Program-made: the position numbers and the translations under genes | Assembly (NCBI GenBank): GCA_022072455.1 | Contig: JAJVHY010000011.1 | Location: 1 to 64,000 of the forward strand | Direction of reading: 5' to 3' | Source: Verrucomicrobiia bacterium | Lineage (GTDB): Bacteria; Verrucomicrobiota; Verrucomicrobiia; Palsa-1439 | Length of the DNA: 64,000 nt | The notes under the pieces: model-generated | The model's input: only the letters and a program-made list of their open reading frames with translations | The model's database searches: none | What the model was told of the DNA's origin: nothing | Shown here: positions 44,390 through 53,226 of the stretch, in pieces | Layout of the letters: each line of letters opens with the position of its first letter | How positions within the stretch are numbered: position 1 is the stretch's first letter

Positions 44390-45592
44390 ATGAGCGAACA
44401 CGAAAGCATGAATCGCCGGGAGTTCTTCCAGAAATCCGTTTACAAGGCCGGTAGTGTTGCCCTGACCGGCGGCGTTTTGGGCGCCGCGATTCACAACAGC
44501 CACGCCGAGCCGCCAGCCACGCCGGTCGCCCCACCCCAGCCACCGGCTGAAATGCCTGCCGTGAAGCATCGGCGGCTCGGACGGACCGGCATCGAAATCT
44601 CCGAAATCGCGGCACCGGGCGATAGTTTACGCGACCCGCTCATGTTCAGCCTCGCCGTCAAAGCCGGCGTAAACTACTTTCACAAAGCTGACGGCAGCCT
44701 GAGCAATCCACGCAACCGGGAGCTTATCACCAAGGAACGCGACCGTTTTTACCTCGACGTTGTCATTGACGCACTCGAAGAAGACCGCGCCTACGAAGAG
44801 TTCGAGCGCCGCCGCCAGAAGACCGGCTGCGACTACATTGACTTCTTCAAGGTCCATTCGACATGGAACTCAGTCGAAGATTTTCAGACCAAACGCGGCG
44901 TCCTCGCCGCCTACGACCGCCTGAAAAAAGAGAAGAAAGTCCGCTGGCTGGCCTTGTCAAAACACAATCCGCGCACCAACGAAGTCCTCACCGCGGCGCT
45001 TGAATCCGACCTGTTCGACGCCATCCAGCCGGCGGTTTCGCAAATTGGCGAATTCCAAAAACTTCTCGCGCTCGCCAAGAAAAAAGATTGTGGAGTCATC
45101 TGCATGAAAACCGGTGCGGCGGGGGTCGGTAAGAAGCCTGAATTAGCCAAGTTCGGCGACCCCGAGCAACCGTACCGCACGTACTTCCGGTATTTACTCA
45201 GTCTTGATGGCGTCACCTCGGTTGTCTCCAACTTCAAGAACTTCGAGCAGATGCGCGAAAACCTCGGCGCCTCCGGTGTTCCCATGAGCAAAACCGAAGT
45301 CGAAGCCATCACGCTCGCGCTGCTCAACGCCCCGCGCAATTACCGGGATTGCATCACTTGCGGCGAATGCCGCGCAGCCTGTCCCGGCGGCCTGGCGGTG
45401 GACGAGATAATGCGTTACCGGATGTACGCCGAAGATTACGGCGACTACCACGCCGCCCGCCAACAATACGCCGACTTGCCGGCGGCGTGGCAGGAACTCG
45501 TCGCGTCCGGCCGTGACATCCCGGCAGATGCGTGCCCGTATGGCCTCTCCGTCGCGGCGGAGCTGAAGCAGGCACACCGGTGGCTGGCTTGA
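44390..45592 (+). CDS. Tat-exported aldo/keto reductase-like protein with C-terminal Fe-S motif
   Basis: A 400-aa protein. NRREFFQKS at 8-16 followed by a hydrophobic stretch is a likely twin-arginine signal. An aldo/keto reductase barrel starts RRLGRTGIEISEIA near 62 and includes DYIDFFKVHS. The usual catalytic D-T-A-x-x-Y stretch reads YFHKADGSL, so part of the tetrad is missing or changed. The C-terminal Cys cluster C321-x2-C324-x2-C327-x3-C331 with C382 further down resembles a [4Fe-4S] ferredoxin motif. Such AKR-ferredoxin proteins are known; the redox partner and substrate are not. AAGGAG precedes ATG 44390. Confidence 0.84.
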   Translation: MSEHESMNRREFFQKSVYKAGSVALTGGVLGAAIHNSHAEPPATPVAPPQPPAEMPAVKHRRLGRTGIEISEIAAPGDSLRDPLMFSLAVKAGVNYFHKADGSLSNPRNRELITKERDRFYLDVVIDALEEDRAYEEFERRRQKTGCDYIDFFKVHSTWNSVEDFQTKRGVLAAYDRLKKEKKVRWLALSKHNPRTNEVLTAALESDLFDAIQPAVSQIGEFQKLLALAKKKDCGVICMKTGAAGVGKKPELAKFGDPEQPYRTYFRYLLSLDGVTSVVSNFKNFEQMRENLGASGVPMSKTEVEAITLALLNAPRNYRDCITCGECRAACPGGLAVDEIMRYRMYAEDYGDYHAARQQYADLPAAWQELVASGRDIPADACPYGLSVAAELKQAHRWLA

Positions 45593-45867
45593 AGCTCCGG
45601 GAACTGAAAGCGCGGGGCCAACTGCTGGAACCAGTCGTGCGCGTTGGGAAATTGGGCCTGACCCCGGCAGTGTTGGCCGAAACCGAGCGGGCGTTGACGG
45701 ATCACGAACTAATCAAAATCCGCCTCGACCATGAGCGCAACATGCGCGCTGAGTTGGCCGGTAAAATTGCCGAGGTAACCGGCGCGGCAGTGGTCATGCA
45801 AGTCGGCAAAGTAGCCGTCTTTTACCGCCCCAAGCCGGCCACTACCCCGCCAGCCGTTTCAGACTGA
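45580..45867 (+). CDS. YhbY/CRS1-like RNA-binding protein
   Basis: A 95-aa CRM-domain protein associated with pre-50S ribosome maturation in its family. It shows LKARGQLLEPVVRVGKLGLTPAVL (the GxxG RNA-binding loop), then ELIKIRLDHER and VVMQVGKVAVFY. The start is GTG 45580 or TTG 45589, inside the end of the aldo-keto reductase gene, so the N-terminus is uncertain. The end overlaps the convergent MFS transporter by 26 bases. Confidence 0.78.
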   Translation: MAGLKLRELKARGQLLEPVVRVGKLGLTPAVLAETERALTDHELIKIRLDHERNMRAELAGKIAEVTGAAVVMQVGKVAVFYRPKPATTPPAVSD

Positions 45868-47119
45868 CGCGCGGCACAACATTGTGTTGATCGCCGGCCG
45901 TACCGGGGTCTTGCAGCCGGGACCACACGATCACCAGACCGAAGGTCATCAATCCTCCCGACACCCCGAATGGCACCGCGTAGTTGTCGCCGGTAATTTT
46001 CAAAAGCCAGCTCCCCAGCAGCGGACAGACCAGCACAAACGGCGCGCCGATCGCGCTGGTGAGCGCGAAGTACTTGGTGCGTTCCGCAGGTTGCGCCAGA
46101 CCGGCAACAAAATGGAACAGGTAATTGACTCGGAAAATCATCGCCGCCCCAATCAGTCCGATGGACAGCAACGCGCCCCACCGCGCGAACGGGAGAATCA
46201 TCAAGGCAAACGCCACGAGAACGCAGACGTAGTACACGAGCATGGCACCGCGAGCTTTCCAATGGATCACCAAATAATGCGCCACCGGCACAGCCGCCAA
46301 CGCGAGGATGTAGCGGCTGAGATTGCAGTGGGCGGCGATACCTTCACCATAGCGCTGGACGGCGGCAAACGTGAGAAACGGCGCGCCAATACTCGATAGC
46401 CACGCAAAACACTCACTGCCAAGGAACCACTGGAGATTCCGATCAGCGCGCAGCACGCCCATGTATTCCTTCAGAAAGCTGGTGAGCGGTCGAATTTCCA
46501 TTGCCACTGCCGGCACCGGCTGCGAATCCCGCAGGAAAATGTAGCAGACGGTGGACAACACAAATAGCGCCACGGCCAACCCGAAACAGAGCAGATAGTT
46601 GTGGTGGGTCGGCCCCCCGCTGGCATTCAGAAGCGGTACACACAAGATCGCCCCGAGTATCCCGGCGACTTGCGAACTGAAAAGCACAGTGGAGTAACTC
46701 CTCGACAGCGTCTGTGGCGGAAACAGCCGGAGGCGCACATGTTGATAATACGGATAGTTGAGCGCGGCCGCGATACCGATGACCGCCTCCGCCACGACGA
46801 TGACCAACAATAATGTCCATGAGGTGCTGGTGAGCGCCAGCGTCAACGCTATCGCCCCCCACCCCGCCACCATGATGAGCTGACTCCAAGCCGCGCCGCG
46901 AATCGGATGCGCGATCCGTTGTTCGAGATACGGGACGACCAGTTGCGGGGCGCTGGCGAAAACCCCGGTGCAGATCGTCAAGACCGCCATCATCGTCGGT
47001 CCCCCGCCGTTGGCATAAATAAGCGCCGCGATGATGTCGCCAGAGATGAAGGCCGCGCCAAACGCCCAAAGAACTTCGAGCGCGATGAGGACGATGGCGT
47101 TACGGCGGTCGGTGGTCAT
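45842..47119 (-). CDS. MFS-type transporter
   Basis: A 425-aa inner-membrane protein with 12 predicted transmembrane helices in two sets of six. The central loop near 205-225 (RPLTSFLKEYMGVLRADRN) is charged and short. There is no classical A-motif, so the substrate is unknown; a nutrient or peptidoglycan-fragment carrier is only a guess. It lies 27 bases from the HMGL-like gene on the same strand. Confidence 0.82.
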   Translation of the reverse strand: MTTDRRNAIVLIALEVLWAFGAAFISGDIIAALIYANGGGPTMMAVLTICTGVFASAPQLVVPYLEQRIAHPIRGAAWSQLIMVAGWGAIALTLALTSTSWTLLLVIVVAEAVIGIAAALNYPYYQHVRLRLFPPQTLSRSYSTVLFSSQVAGILGAILCVPLLNASGGPTHHNYLLCFGLAVALFVLSTVCYIFLRDSQPVPAVAMEIRPLTSFLKEYMGVLRADRNLQWFLGSECFAWLSSIGAPFLTFAAVQRYGEGIAAHCNLSRYILALAAVPVAHYLVIHWKARGAMLVYYVCVLVAFALMILPFARWGALLSIGLIGAAMIFRVNYLFHFVAGLAQPAERTKYFALTSAIGAPFVLVCPLLGSWLLKITGDNYAVPFGVSGGLMTFGLVIVWSRLQDPGTAGDQHNVVPRVSLKRLAG

Positions 47120-47146
47120 GGGGCGCGACTCAAGCGCGACCCGGCA

Positions 47147-48136
47147 TCACTGCTCTTCGATGACTTGATCGTAGAACTTGATGATCTCGCGGAAGTCGTC
47201 GCCTTCCATGAAATCCATCGCCGCTTTTGGATGCCGGTTCAAACAGCCGGTAATCATGTACGGAATCGCAAACCCCCAGCGCAATTTCTCGCGCATCGGC
47301 TCGACGGTGTCCTGCAGACAGTGAAGAATCGGGCGGAGCTTGAACTTCGGATTATGCAGGAAGCTCATGATCAATTCCATCTGACAGTTGCCGGCGCCGC
47401 GGCCCAGACCGCCAATGCTGGCGTCCACGTAATTCGCGCCGAGGATGATCGCTTCGATGGCGTTGGCGAAGCCGAGTTGGAGATTGTTGTGGGTGTGGAT
47501 ACCGACTTCCTTGCCGGCGGGTTTACAGTGGTGCAGGAATTTCTTCACGTAATACTCGATGTGTTCGCCGTACATGTTGCCGAAACTGTCCACGACGTAC
47601 ATCACGTCCACCGGTGATTGGGCGAGCAATTCGAGTGCGCCTTCGAGTTCCGCGTCGGCCACGGTCGAGAGCGCCATGATGTTGATCGTGGTCTCGTAAC
47701 CCTTGTCGTGCGCGTCCTTGATCATGTCCAGCGCGGTGGGAATTTGGTGAATGTAGGTGGCGACACGAATGAGGTCCACGACGCTCTTGTCCCGCGGCGG
47801 AATGTCCTCCCGGTAATCCGTCCGTTCCGCATCGGCCATCAGTGAAACCTTTGTCCCGGGTTTCTTTTCACCAACGATGCGGCGCATGTCGGCCTCATCG
47901 CAAAACTTCCAAGCCCCGTGTTCGCCGCGCTTGAACATGGTTTTCGACGCCTTGTAACCAATCTCCATGTAATCCACGCCGCCCGCCGCGTCGGCGTCAT
48001 AGATTGCCTTGACGAATTCGTGCGAAAAATTGTGATCGTTCATCAATCCGCCGTCGCGGACGGTGCAATCGAGAACTTTGATTTCAGGTCGGAATCCAAT
48101 CCAGCCTTTCAGGCCGGTCGCAGCTTGCTTGGTCAT
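47147..48136 (-). CDS. HMGL-like aldolase TIM-barrel enzyme
   Basis: A 329-aa protein of the HMG-CoA lyase / 4-hydroxy-2-oxovalerate aldolase superfamily. The N-terminal LDCTVRDGG has the metal-binding Asp and catalytic Arg. EVGIHTHNNLQLGFANAI has the two metal-binding His. Then VDASIGGLGRGAGNCQME is the conserved loop. The reaction could be retro-aldol or acyl transfer, and specificity cannot be assigned. It precedes an MFS transporter by 27 bases and may be linked to it. Confidence 0.84.
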   Translation of the reverse strand: MTKQAATGLKGWIGFRPEIKVLDCTVRDGGLMNDHNFSHEFVKAIYDADAAGGVDYMEIGYKASKTMFKRGEHGAWKFCDEADMRRIVGEKKPGTKVSLMADAERTDYREDIPPRDKSVVDLIRVATYIHQIPTALDMIKDAHDKGYETTINIMALSTVADAELEGALELLAQSPVDVMYVVDSFGNMYGEHIEYYVKKFLHHCKPAGKEVGIHTHNNLQLGFANAIEAIILGANYVDASIGGLGRGAGNCQMELIMSFLHNPKFKLRPILHCLQDTVEPMREKLRWGFAIPYMITGCLNRHPKAAMDFMEGDDFREIIKFYDQVIEEQ

Positions 48137-48240
48137 GGGGCCGCGAACCTACGCGGACACCCTCGGCAAGGCAACGATATTTCTTCATGGGAATTGCCCT
48201 TTGCCACTCGCCACACTACCCTGCCTGACTGGAATTTCAC

Positions 48241-50328
48241 ATGTATTGTCTGTTGCTCATTACTTTGACCACAGCCCTCATCCACGGAGCGAATATGCCC
48301 ACCCCCCAACCTCACCCATTTTTACTCTGCACCCGTGAGCAATTCCCGGAACTCCAAGCCCGCGCGGAACGCGAACCGTGGCGCGCCATGCGCGCTGACG
48401 CCTTGGCCCGCGCCGCCACCGGCCCCGCGTCCGCGAGCGCGATGGATTTGCATCAGTATCTTGGTGCCGTCGCGCTCGCGTACATTCTCGATGAACCCCA
48501 CCGGGCAACCCACCGCGAACGCGTCGTGACCGCAATTGTGAACCGGTTGGAAAAAGTCGTTTTCGATGAGACCCAGGCCCACGCCGGTGTTGTGCCGCCG
48601 CTGGGCGCGGCATTTGTCGCCATCCTCGCGTTAGACATTGTGTACCCCGACCTGACACCTGAGGCCATCGCCGCGTGCGAAGCGGTCATCGAGAAGCAGA
48701 TCACGAAGATCGCGCGGACCGGCGGGTGGGCCAGTGGCCGGTATGGCACGCATGGCACTTGGGACATTTACCGGGGGATTCGCCGCGAGCCGGATGATCG
48801 CTATTTTCAGGACTTTACCAACCAGATGACGGATGACGGTTTTAGCACTGTCTCGCCGGCTTATGCGTTTGCCCGGTTGGGCGCGGGACAAGATCGGCCG
48901 CAAAAATGCGCCTATGCCGACGTGCTGGAATTTACCGGCATTGACCGCCGTTATTACAACAATGACCGGTTGAAAAAGTTCTTCCGCTGGTTGAACAGCG
49001 CCAGCGTGACGCCGGCCCGGCAATTCCATCTCTTTGGTGATGTCTCCCCGCACTGGTCCGTCCCTCGCAGCCCGCTCCTGTGGCGCGTGGGTCGCTTTGA
49101 CCGGCAAGCCGCCGCGTCTGCCGCATGGCTCCTCGCCGGTCAGAAACCACCGGGACACATCCTGAGTTACATCTTGATGACCGAGCCCTTGCCGGAGCCC
49201 GTTGTGCCCCGCAGCCAACTGTTCAAGGACGGTGGCGCCGTCTTCCGCGAAACTCCCGATTCCTCGGACAGCCTCGGCGGGTTGCTCTACAACATCACCG
49301 AACGCGACGAATGGCATACCCACGAGGAAGTCAACGGCCTCTCGCTTGCAGCTTATGGCAACCGCCTGTTGGTCAATGGCGGCTGGTTGGATGACCCCAC
49401 GCGGCCGCCTTTCATGAACAACACCGTCGCCCTCAATGGTCACCGGCACGCGAAACGCACCGGCGCCGGTATTGTCGAAGGACTCTTGGCCGACGGCTTC
49501 GATTACGCGTGTGGGGATTCCGGCGCTGCGCTCGCCGCCGGCACGTTCTTCCGCAGTTTCATCCTCGTCCACGGCCGACCGGGATTGCCGGGCTATTTTT
49601 TGGTCTGTGATGAAATCACCGCCCCGCCGGACATGAAGACGCATGTCTACTGGCAAACCGCCTCAACCAACGAACCAACGGTGGTCGCTGACCGGCGGGA
49701 ATACCGGTCCGCCGTCAATCACCATGCGCGTGTTCCCGGCGTGTCGTTGACGACTTTCTTCGGCACCGAACCGGTTCAAGTGACGACGGCGAAACTTCCC
49801 TCAGGCTTGCTGGACCGGGATCCACAAGCCGGCCACCACTTCCGGCTCGAAGCTGTTTATGCAACCGGGCCGGCACCGATTTTAACCGTGTTGTTTCCGC
49901 ACACCGTGCAGCAGCCGCTGCCGGGTGCGCTGGCGCGAATTGCCGGCGCGGGGTGTCACGGAGCGCGCGTCGGTGCGGATGACGTGCTGGTGTCCGATGG
50001 CATCACGGCCGCGCGGCGCGACGAGATGCAATTCGTCGCGCGCTTGGTGGTGAGCCGAGCGGATGGGTTTTATTTTGCGCGGGCCGGCCGCACTTTTCGG
50101 CGTTCAACCGTGGGCTTTGAATCGGCAAAGCCGGTCTCGATCTTCATGGATGGAACCACGGGGGCCGCCACGACGCCAGCCGCTAGCCAAGTCACAGTTT
50201 ACCATCCGCACGTGACTGGTGTGCGACTGGACAAGGCCGCCCTGAACCCCCGCGAAACCGGGGCGGGCTGGATGCGTTTCGACCTCCCGCCCGGCACTCA
50301 CAGCATCGAACTGCTGACCGAGCGCTGA
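48241..50328 (+). CDS. Heparinase II/III-like polysaccharide lyase
   Basis: A 695-aa protein with a weak signal peptide (1-17). The first 300 residues are helical, as in an alpha/alpha toroid. The heparinase II/III C-terminal beta domain begins near 330 with GGAVFRETPDSSD. RDEWHTHEEVNGLSLAAYGNRLLVNGGWLDDP (read in parts) holds the conserved His and Gly-rich face. The end shows PPGTHSIELLTE. It would degrade uronic-acid polysaccharides (family knowledge). The linkage is unknown. Confidence 0.85.
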   Translation: MYCLLLITLTTALIHGANMPTPQPHPFLLCTREQFPELQARAEREPWRAMRADALARAATGPASASAMDLHQYLGAVALAYILDEPHRATHRERVVTAIVNRLEKVVFDETQAHAGVVPPLGAAFVAILALDIVYPDLTPEAIAACEAVIEKQITKIARTGGWASGRYGTHGTWDIYRGIRREPDDRYFQDFTNQMTDDGFSTVSPAYAFARLGAGQDRPQKCAYADVLEFTGIDRRYYNNDRLKKFFRWLNSASVTPARQFHLFGDVSPHWSVPRSPLLWRVGRFDRQAAASAAWLLAGQKPPGHILSYILMTEPLPEPVVPRSQLFKDGGAVFRETPDSSDSLGGLLYNITERDEWHTHEEVNGLSLAAYGNRLLVNGGWLDDPTRPPFMNNTVALNGHRHAKRTGAGIVEGLLADGFDYACGDSGAALAAGTFFRSFILVHGRPGLPGYFLVCDEITAPPDMKTHVYWQTASTNEPTVVADRREYRSAVNHHARVPGVSLTTFFGTEPVQVTTAKLPSGLLDRDPQAGHHFRLEAVYATGPAPILTVLFPHTVQQPLPGALARIAGAGCHGARVGADDVLVSDGITAARRDEMQFVARLVVSRADGFYFARAGRTFRRSTVGFESAKPVSIFMDGTTGAATTPAASQVTVYHPHVTGVRLDKAALNPRETGAGWMRFDLPPGTHSIELLTER

Positions 50329-50379
50329 AGTTGAAGTTTGCATGCCGCGCTCGCGTTTCCTATCATGGCGGCGGCGCGG

Positions 50380-51450
50380 ATGATTGCCCTGCTCATACCG
50401 ACTGGGTCCGACCACGACCGCAACCGCTTGCCGGTGGCGACGCTGACGCTCATCGCCTTGAACGTCATTCTTGATCTCGTCACCAATCTGGCGAACCACC
50501 CGGCGATCACCAAGCAATTCGGCTTCGTCGCGGCTAATCCGCAGTGGTACCAGTTCATCACCCACATGTTTCTGCATGCCGGTTTGCCACAGGGGCCGGA
50601 CACTTCCATCATGAACTATTTCATCTGCCTGCTCCACATCGCCGGCAATATGACGTACCTGTGGTTTGCCGGCAGTGATCTCGAAGACGTCCTCGGGCCG
50701 GTCAAGTTTCTCGGTTTATATTTCATTGGCGGGATTGCATCCGCCGCGCTGTTCTGGGCGACCGCCGTGGCTGGGCAGTTTCCCAATCTGGATGAGCCGG
50801 CGGTCGGCGCGTCGGGCGCAGTATCGGCGTTGCTTGGGTTTTATCTGGTGCGCTTTCCCCGATTCAAGATCCGGTTGTGGTTTGGCGCGTTCATCCCCTT
50901 CCCTTTGATCATGCGGCAAGGCATCACCCGGATCAGTTCGCTGGCGTTCATCGGTTTTTGGATTGGGCTGCAACTGGTGTTGGGGGTTCAATCCCTGAAA
51001 GCCGGCGGAGCGCAAGTTGCCTACTGGGGGCATATCGGCGGTTTCATTCTGGGGTTTGTGGTCGCCCTTTTAACTCGGCAATGGCGACACGGCGGAGAAG
51101 AATTTTATCTCAAGGAAGCTGACTACCAGTTCACCAAGCAGAACTGGTATCCGGCGATGGAATATTACCGGCGGGTGGCAGAACGGTACCCACGCTGTGT
51201 GATCGCCGTCACCAAATGGGCGGTCTGTTGGGAATGTCTCGGGCTGCCGAAGCGCGCGGAGAAAGTCCTGACCGACGCGTTGCAGTCCTACCGGGAACGT
51301 GGCTGGACGACGGAAGCGGCCGCAGTGGAATCGGAAATCCAGTCGCTGTCGCGCCAAGAGCCAGTCGAGTCACCCGCGGCGCCGGTCGCACCGGCACATC
51401 CGAATTTGATGTTCCGCAAAGAATTCAAGTGGAAGGAGAAGAAGTCATGA
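50380..51450 (+). CDS. Rhomboid family intramembrane protease with TPR-like tail
   Basis: A 356-aa protein. The rhomboid core has six helices. Ser145 in VGASGAVSALLGFY and His218 in WGHIGGFILG form the catalytic dyad, and HIAGNMTYLW is the conserved TM2 motif. It cleaves transmembrane substrates in the membrane. After helix 6, residues 230-330 form TPR-like helices (YRRVAERYPRC, KRAEKVLTDALQSYRERGW) on the cytoplasmic side. Starts at 50338 (TTG) or 50365 are possible; 50380 begins with the rhomboid-like MIALLIP. It overlaps the next gene by four bases. Confidence 0.87.
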   Translation: MIALLIPTGSDHDRNRLPVATLTLIALNVILDLVTNLANHPAITKQFGFVAANPQWYQFITHMFLHAGLPQGPDTSIMNYFICLLHIAGNMTYLWFAGSDLEDVLGPVKFLGLYFIGGIASAALFWATAVAGQFPNLDEPAVGASGAVSALLGFYLVRFPRFKIRLWFGAFIPFPLIMRQGITRISSLAFIGFWIGLQLVLGVQSLKAGGAQVAYWGHIGGFILGFVVALLTRQWRHGGEEFYLKEADYQFTKQNWYPAMEYYRRVAERYPRCVIAVTKWAVCWECLGLPKRAEKVLTDALQSYRERGWTTEAAAVESEIQSLSRQEPVESPAAPVAPAHPNLMFRKEFKWKEKKS

Positions 51451-53225
51451 TCACCGTCAAATGCACTTGCGGCCAGCAGTATCAGATTGAAAACGAAGCG
51501 GTCGCTGATCAGTTTGGCTGTCCGCAGTGCGGCATCGCGGCGGCGGACGTCTTGACGGCCGCTCAACCACAATTTCAAATTTATTGCAGCACCCATCCCG
51601 ACCAGCCGGCAACTCACAACTGTCTGCATTGCGCCAAACCGCTCTGCATGGAATGTGTCAGCGCCAACGGTTATTACTGCAGCGCCACCTGCAAAGCCGC
51701 GGTCGCTGCCGCCGAGCCGGATGCTGTCAGTCCTGACCAAGAAAAACTCGCCGGCGTCGGCGCCGAAATCGAGCAGCAAATGGAACGCGCCGGCAAGATC
51801 GGGCGGAAGCTCGGACTCGTTGTGCTGATTGCCGGCGCGCTGGTTGCGCTGTGGTTCGTCGGCCGGTGGATTCTCGCGCCCAAAGGGAAGATCATCACCA
51901 GCCTGCCGGTCAGTTCCCAAGTTGCGCGGTTTCGTTTCCTTCCGGCCGGTCCCGGTCAGGTTCTGGTTCAGGACAATGACGAATTATCCCTCATCCGCAT
52001 TCCCGGCTTGGTGAAGACTTGGGCCGTTCCCTTGACGCAATGGCGGTCGCCAGACGACGAGGCGCCCTTGAATCTCAAGCAGGTTCAAGATGACGTGATC
52101 GTGCTACATTCCCACCGGCAAGTGGTGGCACTCGCGAAACCAACTGGTCAGCTCCAGTGGCAAAAGTCGGCGCCCAATCAGTTTCGTGACGACACCATAG
52201 TTCACCCGGCCGGCATCTGGGCTGCCGGTGCCAATCTTTCGCTGGTGACCGGCGAACCGACTTACACGATCACGAACGCCGCCCGCGCCCGCAGCGCCAT
52301 TGCCGGCGGACGTCTCGCCCTGCTCACGGTTGCCGCGCACGACCGGGAAGAGACAGACGATGATTTGACGGCAGGCTCGATCCATAACATTGACGTGAAA
52401 GGCATTCTCGCCCAAGCCCAAGGAAAGAAACGGAGACCGCGGGAATCCCGCCGGCCACATCAGCTGCAAATCTTTTCGGTCACCGATGGACGTTTGCTCG
52501 GTGAGAAAACAATTCGGGTGCCGTATGACGTCAAACTCCAGCCGGTCGGGCATGCCCTCGCCGTGGTGAGTGACACGGAACTCCAGCTATACCGGGAACA
52601 AGCCGAACCAGTCTGGACGGTCGCTTTACCGGCGGAGCCGGAGCATATCGATGTGCACGCGGGGTTGCTGCTGGTCGCGACGGAATCGGGGGTGGTTGCG
52701 TTCGATGCCCAGACCGGTGTGGCCCGTTGGCGACGGCCTGGCTTGCGTGCGACAGCCGCGCGGATCGGCCCTGATGGCGCGGTGTATGTGACGGTGACAA
52801 TGAAGAAAGATGAGGTCAAAGCCGGTGAAGCTGCGAATTTCCGCGTGGCCGGGGTGAAGGTTGGAGTGAGTGGTGCGACGACGGCGTACCGGGTTTTACT
52901 GCGACTTGATCCGCAATCCGGTCAAACGCTCTGGGGGGTGCGCAATATCGGTGACGAAGTGTTGTTCGACGGCGATCAACTCTTTGTCGTGGACCGGGTT
53001 CATGACATGAATTTACTGGCGGATCAAATCATGGTCGGCAGCTACAGCGTTCGCCAACTCGCCCCGCGGACCGGTGAAGATCTGTGGGAATTCCTGAAGG
53101 CCGGTGACCTCTACCATTGTACGGTCGTGGATGGCCATGTGGTGGCGGTGACATCCAGTGATCCGCCAACGGGCCGTTCGAATCCGACTTGTCCGTATGA
53201 GCTGGTCGTGATTGCAGGTCAGTGA
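51447..53225 (+). CDS. Membrane protein with zinc-finger and PQQ-like beta-propeller domains
   Basis: A 592-aa protein. Residues 1-29 hold a small zinc ribbon (CTCG ... CPQCG). Residues 47-83 resemble a B-box-type zinc finger (CSTHPDQPATHNCLHC, CMECVSANGYYCSATC). One transmembrane helix lies at about 128-150. The C-terminal 430 residues are a periplasmic PQQ-like beta-propeller with repeats such as WQKSAPN, VDAQTGVARWRRPG-like and DPQSGQTLWGVRN. ATG 51447 overlaps the rhomboid stop (ATGA) and has GGAGAAG upstream, so it is translationally coupled. It may be a rhomboid substrate or partner, which is inference. Confidence 0.82.
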   Translation: MITVKCTCGQQYQIENEAVADQFGCPQCGIAAADVLTAAQPQFQIYCSTHPDQPATHNCLHCAKPLCMECVSANGYYCSATCKAAVAAAEPDAVSPDQEKLAGVGAEIEQQMERAGKIGRKLGLVVLIAGALVALWFVGRWILAPKGKIITSLPVSSQVARFRFLPAGPGQVLVQDNDELSLIRIPGLVKTWAVPLTQWRSPDDEAPLNLKQVQDDVIVLHSHRQVVALAKPTGQLQWQKSAPNQFRDDTIVHPAGIWAAGANLSLVTGEPTYTITNAARARSAIAGGRLALLTVAAHDREETDDDLTAGSIHNIDVKGILAQAQGKKRRPRESRRPHQLQIFSVTDGRLLGEKTIRVPYDVKLQPVGHALAVVSDTELQLYREQAEPVWTVALPAEPEHIDVHAGLLLVATESGVVAFDAQTGVARWRRPGLRATAARIGPDGAVYVTVTMKKDEVKAGEAANFRVAGVKVGVSGATTAYRVLLRLDPQSGQTLWGVRNIGDEVLFDGDQLFVVDRVHDMNLLADQIMVGSYSVRQLAPRTGEDLWEFLKAGDLYHCTVVDGHVVAVTSSDPPTGRSNPTCPYELVVIAGQ

Positions 53226-53226
53226 G

